Source: Bacillota bacterium (GTDB lineage: Bacteria; Bacillota; Clostridia; Christensenellales; SZUA-584). Taken from it: a DNA stretch of 64,000 bases. The translations under genes were made by a program, and so were the position numbers. Below the pieces are notes generated by a model. It saw only the letters and a program-made list of their open reading frames with translations. It searched no databases and was not told the DNA's origin. The DNA is taken from assembly GCA_023406895.1 (NCBI GenBank), contig JAEXTV010000021.1, positions 124,001 through 188,000 of the forward strand. The letters are read 5' to 3'. Of this stretch, positions 36,614 to 44,900 are shown piece after piece (position 1 is the stretch's first letter; each line of letters starts with the position of its first letter).

Positions 36614-36772
36614 GACGATCGGAGAAGCTTAAGTTTGTTAGCCATAACACTCGTTCTCAATTGAATGATAAGTTGCTTTGCGTATCGCGCATGCCTTCCT
36701 CGTTTAGCGAGGTGCCACAGGAGCGAAAACGTGTGATCTGCAATACTTCCACTGTCATAAAAAACGCTTTGT

Positions 36773-36801
36773 ATCCGTCCTTAATCGGGCGGATTTTTAT
36801 T
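36773..36801 (+). terminator. rho-independent terminator of the xdhABC-guaD operon
   Basis: Stem ATCCGTCC/GGGCGGAT (one G-T pair) with a TTAATC loop, followed by TTTTATTT. It lies about 160 bases after guaD. Confidence 0.75.
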
Positions 36802-37000
36802 TGCGCAAAACGTTGTATGGATACCCATGTAAAAAGGGACGCGTCAGTTCTTGGAATGGTATGAGATCTAGTGCGTCTTTTCGATCTGGTCAAATAATTT
36901 CTTCTGTCATACATACCGTTTTCAATGAGCATGGATCGGAATTATAATCATAACCCGACTCTGTCTGACGAGAATGCATTGAACGGAAGTCGTTCACTTT

Positions 37001-37018
37001 ATGTTGCCATGGCAACAT
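37001..37018. promoter_or_regulatory. 18-base perfect palindrome, candidate operator of the molybdenum cofactor operon
   Basis: ATGTTGCCATGGCAACAT is perfectly symmetrical. It lies just upstream of a TATAAT -10 element (37042-37047) that has no good -35, as expected for an activator-dependent promoter. The binding protein is unknown; the Crp/Fnr-type regulator at the far end of the operon is one candidate. Confidence 0.6.
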
Positions 37019-37041
37019 ACTTTTATTTGTTTTGATGCTAC

Positions 37042-37047
37042 TATAAT
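37042..37047 (+). promoter_or_regulatory. -10 element of the molybdenum cofactor operon
   Basis: A perfect TATAAT. At 17-base spacing the -35 would be ACTTTT, a poor match. Transcription would begin near 37054. Confidence 0.5.
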
Positions 37048-37172
37048 GATAATAGACGCGTGGCCGCTATCGGCAATACTCAATATATGAGCAACTCTTT
37101 TAAAATCATGGATAAGGCTGAGCTTCGTAACAACGCAAGCCGCAAAGAATAATGACGGTATGGTGAGACGAC

Positions 37173-38201
37173 ATGAAACAGATCAAAACGACGGACGCTG
37201 TGGGGCATGTGCTGTGCCACGATATGACCCGCATCATTAAGGGAATCAGCAAAGATGCCGCTTTTCGCAAGGGGCATCTTGTGACAGAAGCGGATATCCC
37301 CATTCTTCTATCCATGGGTAAAGATCATCTTTTTGTATGGGAGAAAACTGACGATATGCTGCACGAGGATGAGGCGGCAGACATTCTTCGTAAGATTTGC
37401 ATCAACGAATATATGACCGTCTCTGAGCCAAGGGAAGGCAAGATCGATTTATTCAGTGAAATAGATGGCTTATTCAAGGTGGATGTGGAGCGATTAACCC
37501 GTATCAACGCACTCGGGGAAATCATCATCGCGACGCGGCACACCAATACGCCTGTTAAACAAGGCGATAAGCTCGCGGGCACACGTGTGATTCCTCTGCT
37601 GATTGAAAAAACGAAGATGGACAGCGCGCTGACTGAAGCGGGAAATGAACCGCTTATGCGGGTTTTGCCGTTTCAGCATAAAAAAGCGGCCATCGTGGTG
37701 ACAGGCAATGAAGTTTATCACGGGCGCATCGACGATGCGTTCGGGCCCGTCATCGCAGAGAAGCTTTCTGAGTATGACGTGGATATCCTCAATAAAACAA
37801 TCGTGAACGACGATACGGCAAAAATCACGGATACGATTCTTGCAGCCATCCGCAGCGGTGCCGACCTGATTATATGCACGGGCGGCATGAGCGTGGATCC
37901 GGACGACACGACGCCGACGGCAATCAAGAACACATCGGCACGGCTCGTGACATACGGCGCTCCGGTGCTGCCCGGTGCCATGTTCCTGCTGGCTTATTAT
38001 GAAACGGACGGAAAAAGCATACCGATACTCGGCCTGCCCGGCTGCGTGATGTATGCCAAACGCACGATATTCGATATTGTGCTGCCGCGCATCATGGCGG
38101 GCGACACACTCACGGCGGAAGATTTCTCAGTGCTGGGACACGGCGGGCTTTGTTTGCAATGCGATGTGTGTACGTTCCCAAACTGCGGTTTCGGCAAATA
38201 G
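37173..38201 (+). CDS. MoeA-related molybdopterin-binding protein with Cys-rich C-terminus
   Basis: A 342-residue protein. The N-terminal part (DAVGHVLCHDMTRI, KGHLVTEADIPILLSMG) is MoeA-like, and residues about 170-300 form a MogA/MoeA-type molybdopterin-binding domain (IVVTGNEVYHGRIDDAFGPVI, DLIICTGGMSVDPDDTTPTAI, LPGAMFLLAYYE, GLPGCVMYAKRTIFD). The end GLCLQCDVCTFPNCGFGK has four Cys that could bind a metal. Expected role is molybdenum insertion or cofactor handling. First gene of the moeA-like-moaC-modABC-moaA-MOSC-mogA operon. Confidence 0.82.
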   Translation: MKQIKTTDAVGHVLCHDMTRIIKGISKDAAFRKGHLVTEADIPILLSMGKDHLFVWEKTDDMLHEDEAADILRKICINEYMTVSEPREGKIDLFSEIDGLFKVDVERLTRINALGEIIIATRHTNTPVKQGDKLAGTRVIPLLIEKTKMDSALTEAGNEPLMRVLPFQHKKAAIVVTGNEVYHGRIDDAFGPVIAEKLSEYDVDILNKTIVNDDTAKITDTILAAIRSGADLIICTGGMSVDPDDTTPTAIKNTSARLVTYGAPVLPGAMFLLAYYETDGKSIPILGLPGCVMYAKRTIFDIVLPRIMAGDTLTAEDFSVLGHGGLCLQCDVCTFPNCGFGK

Positions 38202-38210
38202 GAGGATGCG

Positions 38211-38693
38211 ATGGATAACAGGCTGACGCACTTTGATAATATGGGCAATGCGGCAATGGTGGATGTGTCTGACAAGATAGAAACACTGCGCATTGCAGTT
38301 GCCAGAGGCAGCATCCGTATGAGCCGTGATGCGTTTGACACATTGCAGAGCGGTACAGCGGGCAAGGGCGATGTGCTCGGCGTCGCGCGGGTGGCGGGCA
38401 TTATGGGGGCCAAACGGACATCGGAGCTGATCCCTCTGTGTCATCCGTTGATGCTATCAAAGGTCGGTATCGATTTTGAGCTCAATGGCGAGGCCTGCAC
38501 GGTCACAGCGGTTTGCACAGCCAAGCTGAGCGGAAAAACAGGCGTTGAGATGGAAGCGTTGACGGGCGTCAGCGTGACGCTGCTCACCATCTACGACATG
38601 TGCAAGGCGATTGATAAAAGCATGGAAATCTCAGATATTCATCTGGTTAGTAAAAGCGGCGGCCAATCAGGCTGCTATGAGAACCCCAAATAA
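38211..38693 (+). CDS. moaC: cyclic pyranopterin monophosphate synthase MoaC
   Basis: A 160-residue protein with the MoaC signature: THFDNMGNAAMVDVSDK, KGDVLGVARVAGIMGAKRTS, LIPLCHPLMLSKV, TGVEMEALTGVSVTLLTIYDMCKA. With MoaA it converts GTP to cyclic pyranopterin monophosphate. GGAGGATGCG precedes the ATG, 9 bases after the moeA-like gene. Confidence 0.95.
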   Translation: MDNRLTHFDNMGNAAMVDVSDKIETLRIAVARGSIRMSRDAFDTLQSGTAGKGDVLGVARVAGIMGAKRTSELIPLCHPLMLSKVGIDFELNGEACTVTAVCTAKLSGKTGVEMEALTGVSVTLLTIYDMCKAIDKSMEISDIHLVSKSGGQSGCYENPK

Positions 38694-38726
38694 TCGATTG
38701 CGTTTCATTACGTAAGAAAGTTTATT

Positions 38727-39584
38727 ATGAAGAAGAAACTTGTTATTGCTTTAACCCTGTGCATGCTGCTTTCGCTGGTCGGCTGCAGCGCGCCCGCGGC
38801 TGAATCGGTCTCGCCGTCCGAATCCGCGGTACCCGAAGCATCAATATCGGCGTCACAGCAAACAGCCGCACCTGAAATCGCCGAAGCGCCGGTTGAGCTG
38901 ACCATTGCGGCGGCAGCCAGCTTAACCGATGTCATGACGGAAATTGCCCAAAGCTATAAAATCAAAGCGCCCAATGTGACCTTGACGGTGACATACGGTG
39001 CCTCCGGCGCTTTGCAGACTCAGATTGAGCGGGGAGCACCGGTGGATGTCTTCATATCGGCCGCCCAGAAACAGATGGACGCGCTGGCAGACCAAACGCT
39101 GCTGCTCGACGGATCGCGTATCAATCTGCTGGAGAATAAAGTTGTACTGATCGTCCCGAAAGATACTGCGCTCAGCCTCAAGAGTTTCGAAGATCTTGCT
39201 AAGAAAGATGTAAAAACCGTCGCAATCGGCGACCCGGCCAGCGTTCCGGCTGGTCAGTATGCGGACGAACTGCTGACAAAACTCGGTATTAAAGACGTTG
39301 TGAAAGCCAAAGCGAATCTCGGCACGGATGTCCGTCAGGTGCTGACATGGGTGGAAAGCGGAGAAGTGGACGCGGGCATCGTGTACACCACGGATGCAGC
39401 CACATCGGATAAAGTCGCCGTGGTATGCGAAGCGCCGTCAGGCAGCGTGAAAAAAATCGTCTATCCTGTCGCCATACTCAAGACTTCAGCATACGCGGAG
39501 CAGGCTCAGCACTTTATAGACTTTTTAAAGACCGACGAATGCATCAAATTGTTTGAAAAATACGGCTTTATCATGGCGGAATAG
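38727..39584 (+). CDS. modA: molybdate ABC transporter substrate-binding lipoprotein ModA
   Basis: A 285-residue protein with a lipoprotein signal (KKKLVIALTLCMLLSLVGCSA, lipobox LVGC). A Ser/Ala/Pro/Glu-rich linker to about residue 55 is followed by the ModA fold: LTIAAAASLTDVMTEIAQ, YGASGALQTQIERGAPVDVF, GDPASVPAGQYADELL and ESGEVDAGIVYTTDA. Captures molybdate (or tungstate) outside the membrane. The ribosome binding site is weak. Confidence 0.93.
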   Translation: MKKKLVIALTLCMLLSLVGCSAPAAESVSPSESAVPEASISASQQTAAPEIAEAPVELTIAAAASLTDVMTEIAQSYKIKAPNVTLTVTYGASGALQTQIERGAPVDVFISAAQKQMDALADQTLLLDGSRINLLENKVVLIVPKDTALSLKSFEDLAKKDVKTVAIGDPASVPAGQYADELLTKLGIKDVVKAKANLGTDVRQVLTWVESGEVDAGIVYTTDAATSDKVAVVCEAPSGSVKKIVYPVAILKTSAYAEQAQHFIDFLKTDECIKLFEKYGFIMAE

Positions 39585-40282
39585 TGGTATTAAGCAGCAT
39601 GGATACTTTTCCTCTTTGGCTGTCGCTCAAAGTTGCGCTGATCGCAACGGTTTTCACATTTATACTCGGCATCCTTGCCGCCTGGCTGACGGTTAAACTA
39701 CGGCGGGGCAAAGGCATCGTGGATGGTCTGTTTACGCTGCCGTTGGTGCTTCCGCCCACAATTGTGGGGTTCTTTCTACTTATCATTTTCGGAAAAAACG
39801 GCTTCATCGGGCAAATACTCAACGAGATTGGCGTGCCCGTTGTTTTCACATGGGCCGGTGCCGTGATTGCGTCCACGGTGGTGGCGTTCCCGCTGATGTA
39901 CCGCACCGCGCGCGGGGCCTTTGAACAGCTTGATGAAAACCTGTTAAGCGCAGGGCGCACGCTCGGCATGACGGAGTGGAAGCTGTTTACAGCGGTCATG
40001 CTGCCAAATTCAATTCCGAGCATCATGGCGGGAGCCGTGCTTGCATTTGCGCGGGCGCTCGGCGAGTTCGGCGCGACGATCATGCTGGCCGGCAATATTC
40101 CGGGCAAAACTCAGACAGTCTCTGTGGCGATCTATACGGCGGTGCAGGCGGGGAACTGGGATATTGCGTATAAATGGATGTTTATTATTGTCGGTATCTC
40201 GTTTATCACAATTTTTTTAATGAACGTATGGACGAAGCATGCCGCGCGCTTCAGAAAAGAAAGCAGGAAGCTATGGCGCTGA
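39584..40282 (+). CDS. modB: molybdate ABC transporter permease ModB
   Basis: A 232-residue permease with five or six membrane segments, the ModB entry FPLWLSLKVALIATVFTF and the EAA loop (LGMTEWKLFTAVMLPNSIPSIMAGAVLAFARALGEFGA). The GTG start overlaps the modA stop by one base; an ATG five codons later is an alternative. The end overlaps modC. Confidence 0.93.
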   Translation: MVLSSMDTFPLWLSLKVALIATVFTFILGILAAWLTVKLRRGKGIVDGLFTLPLVLPPTIVGFFLLIIFGKNGFIGQILNEIGVPVVFTWAGAVIASTVVAFPLMYRTARGAFEQLDENLLSAGRTLGMTEWKLFTAVMLPNSIPSIMAGAVLAFARALGEFGATIMLAGNIPGKTQTVSVAIYTAVQAGNWDIAYKWMFIIVGISFITIFLMNVWTKHAARFRKESRKLWR

Positions 40283-41319
40283 GTGTCTGCATCGAAAAGA
40301 AAATCGGCCGCTTTCACTTGAGGAGCGAATTCGAATCAGGCAGCGAAACGCTCGCGATATTGGGCGCGTCGGGGTGCGGAAAAAGCCTCACGCTCAAATG
40401 CATTGCGGGTATTGAGACGCCGGACAAAGGGCGCATCGTGTTGGATAACGCAGTGCTGTTTGACAGCGAAAAGAAAATCAATGTGCCCGCAAGGCTCCGA
40501 AAAACGGGGTATTTGTTTCAGGACTACGCGCTTTTTCCCAACATGACGGTGGAGAAAAACATCGCTTGCGGCATCCCGGAAGGGCACGATAAAAGTGAAG
40601 TTGTCCGCGAAAAAATTAATGCCTTTTTTCTTGACGGGTTGGAGAAGCATTACCCGTCTCAGCTTTCAGGCGGACAGCAGCAGCGCGTGGCGCTGGCACG
40701 CATACTCGCAAGTGAACCGCAGCTGCTGATGCTTGATGAGCCGTTCTCGGCGCTTGACAGCTTTTTAAAGTGGCAGCTCGAGCTAGAGCTCATCAAGGTG
40801 CGCGAGAGCTTTGCGGGAACGATATTATTCGTCTCTCACAACCGCGACGAGGTCTATCGGCTCTGCGACCGCATTGCCGTGATGGATGACGGCGTGACGC
40901 AGGAAGTGCTGGATAAAAGGGATCTGTACTCAAAGCCGCAAACGCTGTCCACAGCGCTGCTCTCGGGCTGTAAAAACATATCCAAGGCAAGAAAGCTGTC
41001 TGACCATACGCTGTTTGCCGAGGACTGGAATGTCGCGCTCATATCGGACAGGACTGTGCCGGATGATTTGCGATATGTGGGGTTTCGGGCGCATTATTTT
41101 GAAACGGCGCAAAGCGCTGAGGAAGAAAACGTGGTATCATGCAGCGTCACGCGTGTGATCGAGGATATGTTTTCGGTGATCGTGTTGGCGCGGATAGACG
41201 ACGCTGCACACGATGTTTTATTGCGGTATGAGCTTGGTAAAGACAATTGGCGCTTGATGGGAGAGCCGAAACAACTGCTTCTTAAACTCCCCGCCGAACA
41301 ACTGATATTGATGAGGTAA
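40273..41319 (+). CDS. modC: molybdate ABC transporter ATP-binding protein ModC
   Basis: A 348-residue ATPase: Walker A LGASGCGKSLTLKCIAG, Q-loop LFQDYALFPNMTV, signature LSGGQQQRVALAR and Walker B LLMLDEPFSALD. The C-terminal 130 residues form a regulatory region (GCKNISKARKLSD onward) of the ModC/MOP type. AGGAAG sits just before the ATG, which overlaps the modB end; a longer frame would lie inside modB. Confidence 0.92.
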   Translation: MALSVCIEKKIGRFHLRSEFESGSETLAILGASGCGKSLTLKCIAGIETPDKGRIVLDNAVLFDSEKKINVPARLRKTGYLFQDYALFPNMTVEKNIACGIPEGHDKSEVVREKINAFFLDGLEKHYPSQLSGGQQQRVALARILASEPQLLMLDEPFSALDSFLKWQLELELIKVRESFAGTILFVSHNRDEVYRLCDRIAVMDDGVTQEVLDKRDLYSKPQTLSTALLSGCKNISKARKLSDHTLFAEDWNVALISDRTVPDDLRYVGFRAHYFETAQSAEEENVVSCSVTRVIEDMFSVIVLARIDDAAHDVLLRYELGKDNWRLMGEPKQLLLKLPAEQLILMR

Positions 41320-41322
41320 CCT

Positions 41323-42297
41323 ATGCAGGACCGTTTTGGCAGAAAAATCGATTATATGCGTGTCTCGGTGACGGACAGGTGCAATCTGCGCTGCGTTTAC
41401 TGTATGCCAAAGCAGGGTGTGGACAGCATTCCTCACGATGACATATTGTCGTACGAAGAGATCGTCCGCGTGGTGCGTGCTGCTGCGTCTCTCGGCATCG
41501 AAAAAATCAAGATCACGGGCGGCGAGCCGCTCGTGCGAAAAGGCGTGGCGTCGCTTGTCCGCATGGTCAAAGCGATACCCGGTATCCGGGCAGTCACGAT
41601 AACGACGAACGGCGTGCTGTTTCCGCAATACGGAGAGGAACTGTCTGCGGCCGGTCTGGACGGCGTGAATTTCAGCCTCGATTCGCTTGACAGGCAAACG
41701 TTTGAATCGCTTACCCGTTTTGATGCGCTGGAAAGCGTGGCTGAGGGGATTCGATTGGCGCTGCGGCTCGGCCTGAAGACGAAGCTCAACTGTGTACCGA
41801 CGCAAACGCAACTTAGCAGCGATCGGATTAACATTGCAGCGCTTGCGAGAGATAACCCGCTTGATGTGCGATTTATTGAAATGATGCCGATCGGGCTGGG
41901 ATGCGATTTTGAAACGATGAGCAATGATGATGTTTTTAAGGAGCTCGCAGACGCGTTTGGTCAGCCGGTCCGCTCAAAAATTTCACACGGCAGCGGGCCC
42001 GCTGTATATTATGATTTTCAGGGGTTTCAAGGCAGTATCGGCTTTATCAGTGCGCTTTCGCATTCCTTTTGCGGCAGCTGCAACAGAATCCGGCTCACCG
42101 CCGACGGTGAACTGAAGCCCTGCCTGTGCTATCAAGACGGACTGGCGTTAAAGCCGCTTTTAAGGAGCGGCGTGTCCGACGACAAACTGACCGGTGTGAT
42201 GGCCGATGTTATTGAAGGAAAACCCGAGAAACATATGCTTGGCAAAACGGCAAGCAGTGCGCAAGAAACAAGAAAGATGGTACAGATCGGTGGCTGA
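41323..42297 (+). CDS. moaA: GTP 3',8-cyclase MoaA
   Basis: A 324-residue radical SAM enzyme: VTDRCNLRCVYCMPKQG (first [4Fe-4S], CxxxCxxC), KITGGEPLVRKGV, SLDSLDRQTFESLTR and the second cluster CGSCNRIRLTADGELKPCLC. The protein ends in Gly-Gly, as needed for MoaA activity. Catalyses the first step of molybdopterin synthesis from GTP. GAGGTAAC precedes the ATG. Confidence 0.95.
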   Translation: MQDRFGRKIDYMRVSVTDRCNLRCVYCMPKQGVDSIPHDDILSYEEIVRVVRAAASLGIEKIKITGGEPLVRKGVASLVRMVKAIPGIRAVTITTNGVLFPQYGEELSAAGLDGVNFSLDSLDRQTFESLTRFDALESVAEGIRLALRLGLKTKLNCVPTQTQLSSDRINIAALARDNPLDVRFIEMMPIGLGCDFETMSNDDVFKELADAFGQPVRSKISHGSGPAVYYDFQGFQGSIGFISALSHSFCGSCNRIRLTADGELKPCLCYQDGLALKPLLRSGVSDDKLTGVMADVIEGKPEKHMLGKTASSAQETRKMVQIGG

Positions 42298-42727
42298 CAA
42301 AGGCAGAGTCGTGGCCGTATGCATCAGTGAACGGCGCGGCACGAAAAAAATCAATATCTCGTCAGGCGAGTTTGTAGAGAATTTCGGCATCACAAACGAC
42401 GCGCACGCGGGAGACTGGCACAGACAGGTCAGCCTGCTGTGTGATGACCGCGTGCAGGAATTTCGCAGCCGGGGTGCCGATGTGGACGACGGTGCATTCG
42501 GAGAAAACCTGCTCGTCTCTGATATCGATTTCAAATCGCTGCCGGTGGGCACGCGCCTCAAATGCAACGATGTGGTGCTGGAGATCACGCAGATCGGCAA
42601 GCAATGCCATTCTCACTGCGAGATATTTCATCAGGTGGGCGACTGCATCATGCCGCGTGAAGGCGTTTTCGCGAAGGTGATCACAGGCGGCATTATAAAG
42701 GTGGGGGATGAGCTTCATGTTGAATAA
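42290..42727 (+). CDS. MOSC domain protein
   Basis: A 145-residue single-domain MOSC protein: GITNDAHAGDWHRQVSLLC, DDGAFGENLLVSDIDF, TRLKCNDVVLEITQIGKQCH, CEIFHQVGDCIMPREGVFAKV. MOSC domains bind or sulfurate the molybdenum cofactor; conserved Cys are in KQCHSHCEIF. The GTG overlaps the moaA end by 8 bases. Fits between moaA and mogA as a cofactor-modifying or carrying protein. Confidence 0.88.
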   Translation: MADKGRVVAVCISERRGTKKINISSGEFVENFGITNDAHAGDWHRQVSLLCDDRVQEFRSRGADVDDGAFGENLLVSDIDFKSLPVGTRLKCNDVVLEITQIGKQCHSHCEIFHQVGDCIMPREGVFAKVITGGIIKVGDELHVE

Positions 42728-43217
42728 AGGATACCGTGCGGCGGTCATCACCGCGAGTGACAAAGGCTGCGCGGGGCAGCGCGAAGATCTCAGCGGAAGA
42801 TTTCTGACGGAAAGTCTCGGGAGCCTGGGCTGGCAGGTCGTCAGCTATATCGTGCTGCCTGATGAAAAGGAATCCATTGCCGCAGAATTGGTAAGGCTCG
42901 CAGACGGCGGCCTGTGCGATCTGATACTGACAACGGGGGGGACGGGTCTCTCGCCGCGCGATGTGACGCCTGAGGCAACGATGTCGGTTGCAGACAGGCT
43001 TGTGCCGGGCATCAGCGAGGCAATACGCGCTTTCAGCATGGCGGTCACGCACAGAGCGATGCTGAGCAGAGGCGTGTCAGTCACACGCGGCAAAACGCTG
43101 ATCATCAACATGCCGGGCAGCAAAAAGGCGGTGCAGGAGTGTTTTGACGTGATTTCAGGAGTACTGGTCCACGCGGTTGAGACGCTGCGCGGCGAATCGG
43201 GAGACTGCGCGCGCTAG
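42717..43217 (+). CDS. mogA: molybdopterin adenylyltransferase, MogA/MoaB family
   Basis: A 166-residue protein: AAVITASDKGCAGQREDLSG, LILTTGGTGLSPRDVTPEAT (molybdopterin-binding loop), RGVSVTRGKTLIINMPGSKKAV. Adenylates molybdopterin before molybdenum insertion. GGGGG lies about 9 bases before this ATG and directly abuts an ATG three codons upstream, so the later start is preferred. Overlaps the MOSC gene and converges with the regulator gene, whose stop shares 4 bases. Confidence 0.92.
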   Translation: MLNKGYRAAVITASDKGCAGQREDLSGRFLTESLGSLGWQVVSYIVLPDEKESIAAELVRLADGGLCDLILTTGGTGLSPRDVTPEATMSVADRLVPGISEAIRAFSMAVTHRAMLSRGVSVTRGKTLIINMPGSKKAVQECFDVISGVLVHAVETLRGESGDCAR

Positions 43218-43900
43218 GTATTCTCGCGGTCAGTAAATTGGGTCAGCAGCTTAAACGAGTTCTTATCATATTCAAGCAAGCCTTCCTTTTGCATGCGGCT
43301 CAGTTCACGCGAGAGCGCGCTGCGGTCCACACACAGATAAGACGCAAATTCTTCCCGGTTGAACGGAATCAGAATTTCGTTCGTTTTTTTACGGCGGGAT
43401 TGCAGTGAAAGATAGAGCAGAATTCTGTCTCTCAAACTTTTCTTTGAGAGAATATCAATTTTATAAAGTTGGCGCATATTCGCGTTGGCCAAAAGCTCCA
43501 ATATGTTCTTGAGTATCAGGCAGCGGGCTTTGTCGGGTATCGTGCCGGGCTGGCTGATGAGATGGTAAGGAAACGTGATAACCTCAGAATCTGTATCGCT
43601 TGTGATCACCAGCGGACTCATCTGTGAGGGTGTGCAGGCGACTTCAATACCATATAGTCTATTCACCTTCACTTTGCGTATCAGATTCGGATGGCCATAG
43701 ATGTCTTCTTTGAAAATGCTAAGCTCGCCTTTGCTGACAGCACCGATATAATCAATTTTTTCATACATGCTGACGAGCACGGCGCCTTTATCTAACCGTT
43801 TGATCTGCACATGAAGAAGCGGAAGAAGCGTTTCCACATCTTCAATCAGCATTCCATCAAACAGCTTGGTTTTCAGCAGGCAATTAACAATTGATTCCAT
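43214..43900 (-). CDS. Crp/Fnr family transcriptional regulator
   Basis: A 228-residue protein: an N-terminal cyclic-nucleotide-binding-like beta-roll (LFDGMLIEDVETLLPLLHVQ, ASMYEKIDYIGAVSKGELSIF-type segments) and a C-terminal HTH (NREEFASYLCVDRSALSRELSRMQ). The FNR Cys cluster is absent, so the ligand is not obvious. The start lacks a strong ribosome binding site; upstream in-frame ATGs lie in the presumed promoter (TATACT). It converges with the molybdenum operon, tail to tail, and may control it or the mod genes, by inference. Confidence 0.82.
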   Translation of the reverse strand: MESIVNCLLKTKLFDGMLIEDVETLLPLLHVQIKRLDKGAVLVSMYEKIDYIGAVSKGELSIFKEDIYGHPNLIRKVKVNRLYGIEVACTPSQMSPLVITSDTDSEVITFPYHLISQPGTIPDKARCLILKNILELLANANMRQLYKIDILSKKSLRDRILLYLSLQSRRKKTNEILIPFNREEFASYLCVDRSALSRELSRMQKEGLLEYDKNSFKLLTQFTDRENT

Positions 43901-44066
43901 ACCATGTATCCGATTGTTTTTTATCATAGTATAACATGGAAATGCGGCTTTGTATTCCGCTCTGCGAGAAATGAGGCACAAGAAGAAAAAATTGGCGGGC
44001 AAACATAAAAAAATACGGGCTTTCCGCCCGGGATAGCCATTGTTGGCCGGAAAATTTAAGTATTAA

Positions 44067-44096
44067 AAAAGACCGGCTCATTGGCCGATCTTTCGA
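44067..44096 (-). terminator. rho-independent terminator of the yjzC-like gene
   Basis: On the minus strand AAGATCGGC/GCCGGTCTT with an intervening loop is followed by a T run, a few bases after the stop codon. Confidence 0.75.
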
Positions 44097-44098
44097 CG

Positions 44099-44257
44099 TT
44101 ACTCTTTTTCAAAATGCTGATTTGCTCCGGGAGTCGGAGGAAATGAATCGCCCTTGTCAAGCGTTACACCACGCCTGATAACCTGACCGTTTTGGCTGAC
44201 GATCCTATAGTCTCCGCTCTGCGGCGCTTTTTGTCCCGATTTAAACTGTTGCATCAT
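44099..44257 (-). CDS. YjzC-like small protein
   Basis: A 52-residue protein: QQFKSGQKAPQSGDYRIVSQ and LDKGDSFPPTPGANQHF match the pattern of Bacillus YjzC, a short protein of unknown function. AAAGGTGG precedes two adjacent ATG codons; either could start. Longer upstream extensions lack support. A terminator follows, so it is a single-gene unit. Confidence 0.75.
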   Translation of the reverse strand: MMQQFKSGQKAPQSGDYRIVSQNGQVIRRGVTLDKGDSFPPTPGANQHFEKE

Positions 44258-44424
44258 ACTCCACCTTTCATAATTTCTTCTTTGAATATTTTTTGCGTTG
44301 CACCGCAAAATATGTGATATTTTTTATTGTTATTTTTCAATGCGTATGTTAAAATACTCTTCGCGTGACGCTGAGGAACTGATGTCTTAAAGAATCAACG
44401 TCACAAAATTTCATTTATACATTT

Positions 44425-44516
44425 GGAGAGATGGCTGAGCTGGTCTAAGGCGCACGACTGGAAATCGTGTGTTGGCTAATACCCAACCGAGGGTTCGAAT
44501 CCCTCTCTCTCCGCCA
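44425..44516 (+). tRNA. tRNA-Ser (GGA anticodon)
   Basis: A class II tRNA with acceptor stem GGAGAGA/TCTCTCC, discriminator G and an encoded CCA. The D arm is TGGCTGAGCTGGTCTAAGGC. The anticodon stem is CGACT-GGAAA-TCGTG with anticodon GGA. There is a long variable arm and a T arm GAGGGTTCGAATCCCTC. It decodes UCC and UCU. Confidence 0.96.
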
Positions 44517-44518
44517 TT

Positions 44519-44553
44519 AAAGCGGTTCTAAGCAATTGGAACCGCTTTTTTGT
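44519..44553 (+). terminator. rho-independent terminator after tRNA-Ser
   Basis: Ten-base stem AAAGCGGTTC/GAACCGCTTT followed by T residues. Confidence 0.85.
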
Positions 44554-44834
44554 GGGCTTTAGCTCAAAAATTAAAGGTATACAAATAAGCGGCGGCTTGT
44601 AATCGTAATGCGATTGTCGAACTTTTCCATGCATCATAAGATGCTTTACCGTAATATGTTATTTTAGAGCTTATGAACCAACGGTTTACCCTTCAAGTAA
44701 AGAAAATTTTATAGCAACAAGGATCGCGATAGCATAATTCTCAGATTTTTAGAAATTATGATGTACATTCTTTTTTGAACCCAAATTAGTCTCATAACAT
44801 AATATCATTGGATAGTTTAATTGTTATATTAATC

Positions 44835-44863
44835 TTGACATGGAAAATACCAAACATTAATAT
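44835..44863 (+). promoter_or_regulatory. promoter of the ABC exporter operon
   Basis: Perfect TTGACA and TAATAT (4 of 6) lie 17 bases apart in an AT-rich stretch of about 350 bases after the tRNA that otherwise holds no gene. Transcription would start near 44870, about 30 bases before the first permease gene. Confidence 0.6.
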
Positions 44864-44900
44864 GAAATTATATTCCCAAGTATAGGAAAGTGATAAAACA

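Larger units (their letters stand above)
36614..37172. other. intergenic stretch between guaD and the molybdenum operon
   Basis: No gene seen. It contains a CCTCG/CGAGG hairpin near 36705 whose surroundings (ATGCCTTCCTCG...GAGGTGCCACAGGAGCG) resemble dispersed clostridial palindromes, the guaD terminator, an 18-base palindrome and a TATAAT element ahead of the moeA-like gene. The 120-base leader before that gene shows no convincing match, by eye, to the Moco RNA motif. Confidence 0.45.

Noticed and set aside
37054..37172. Moco RNA motif before the moeA-like gene
   Set aside because: The leader is about the right length, but I could not draw the expected multi-helix structure. A covariance-model search would decide.
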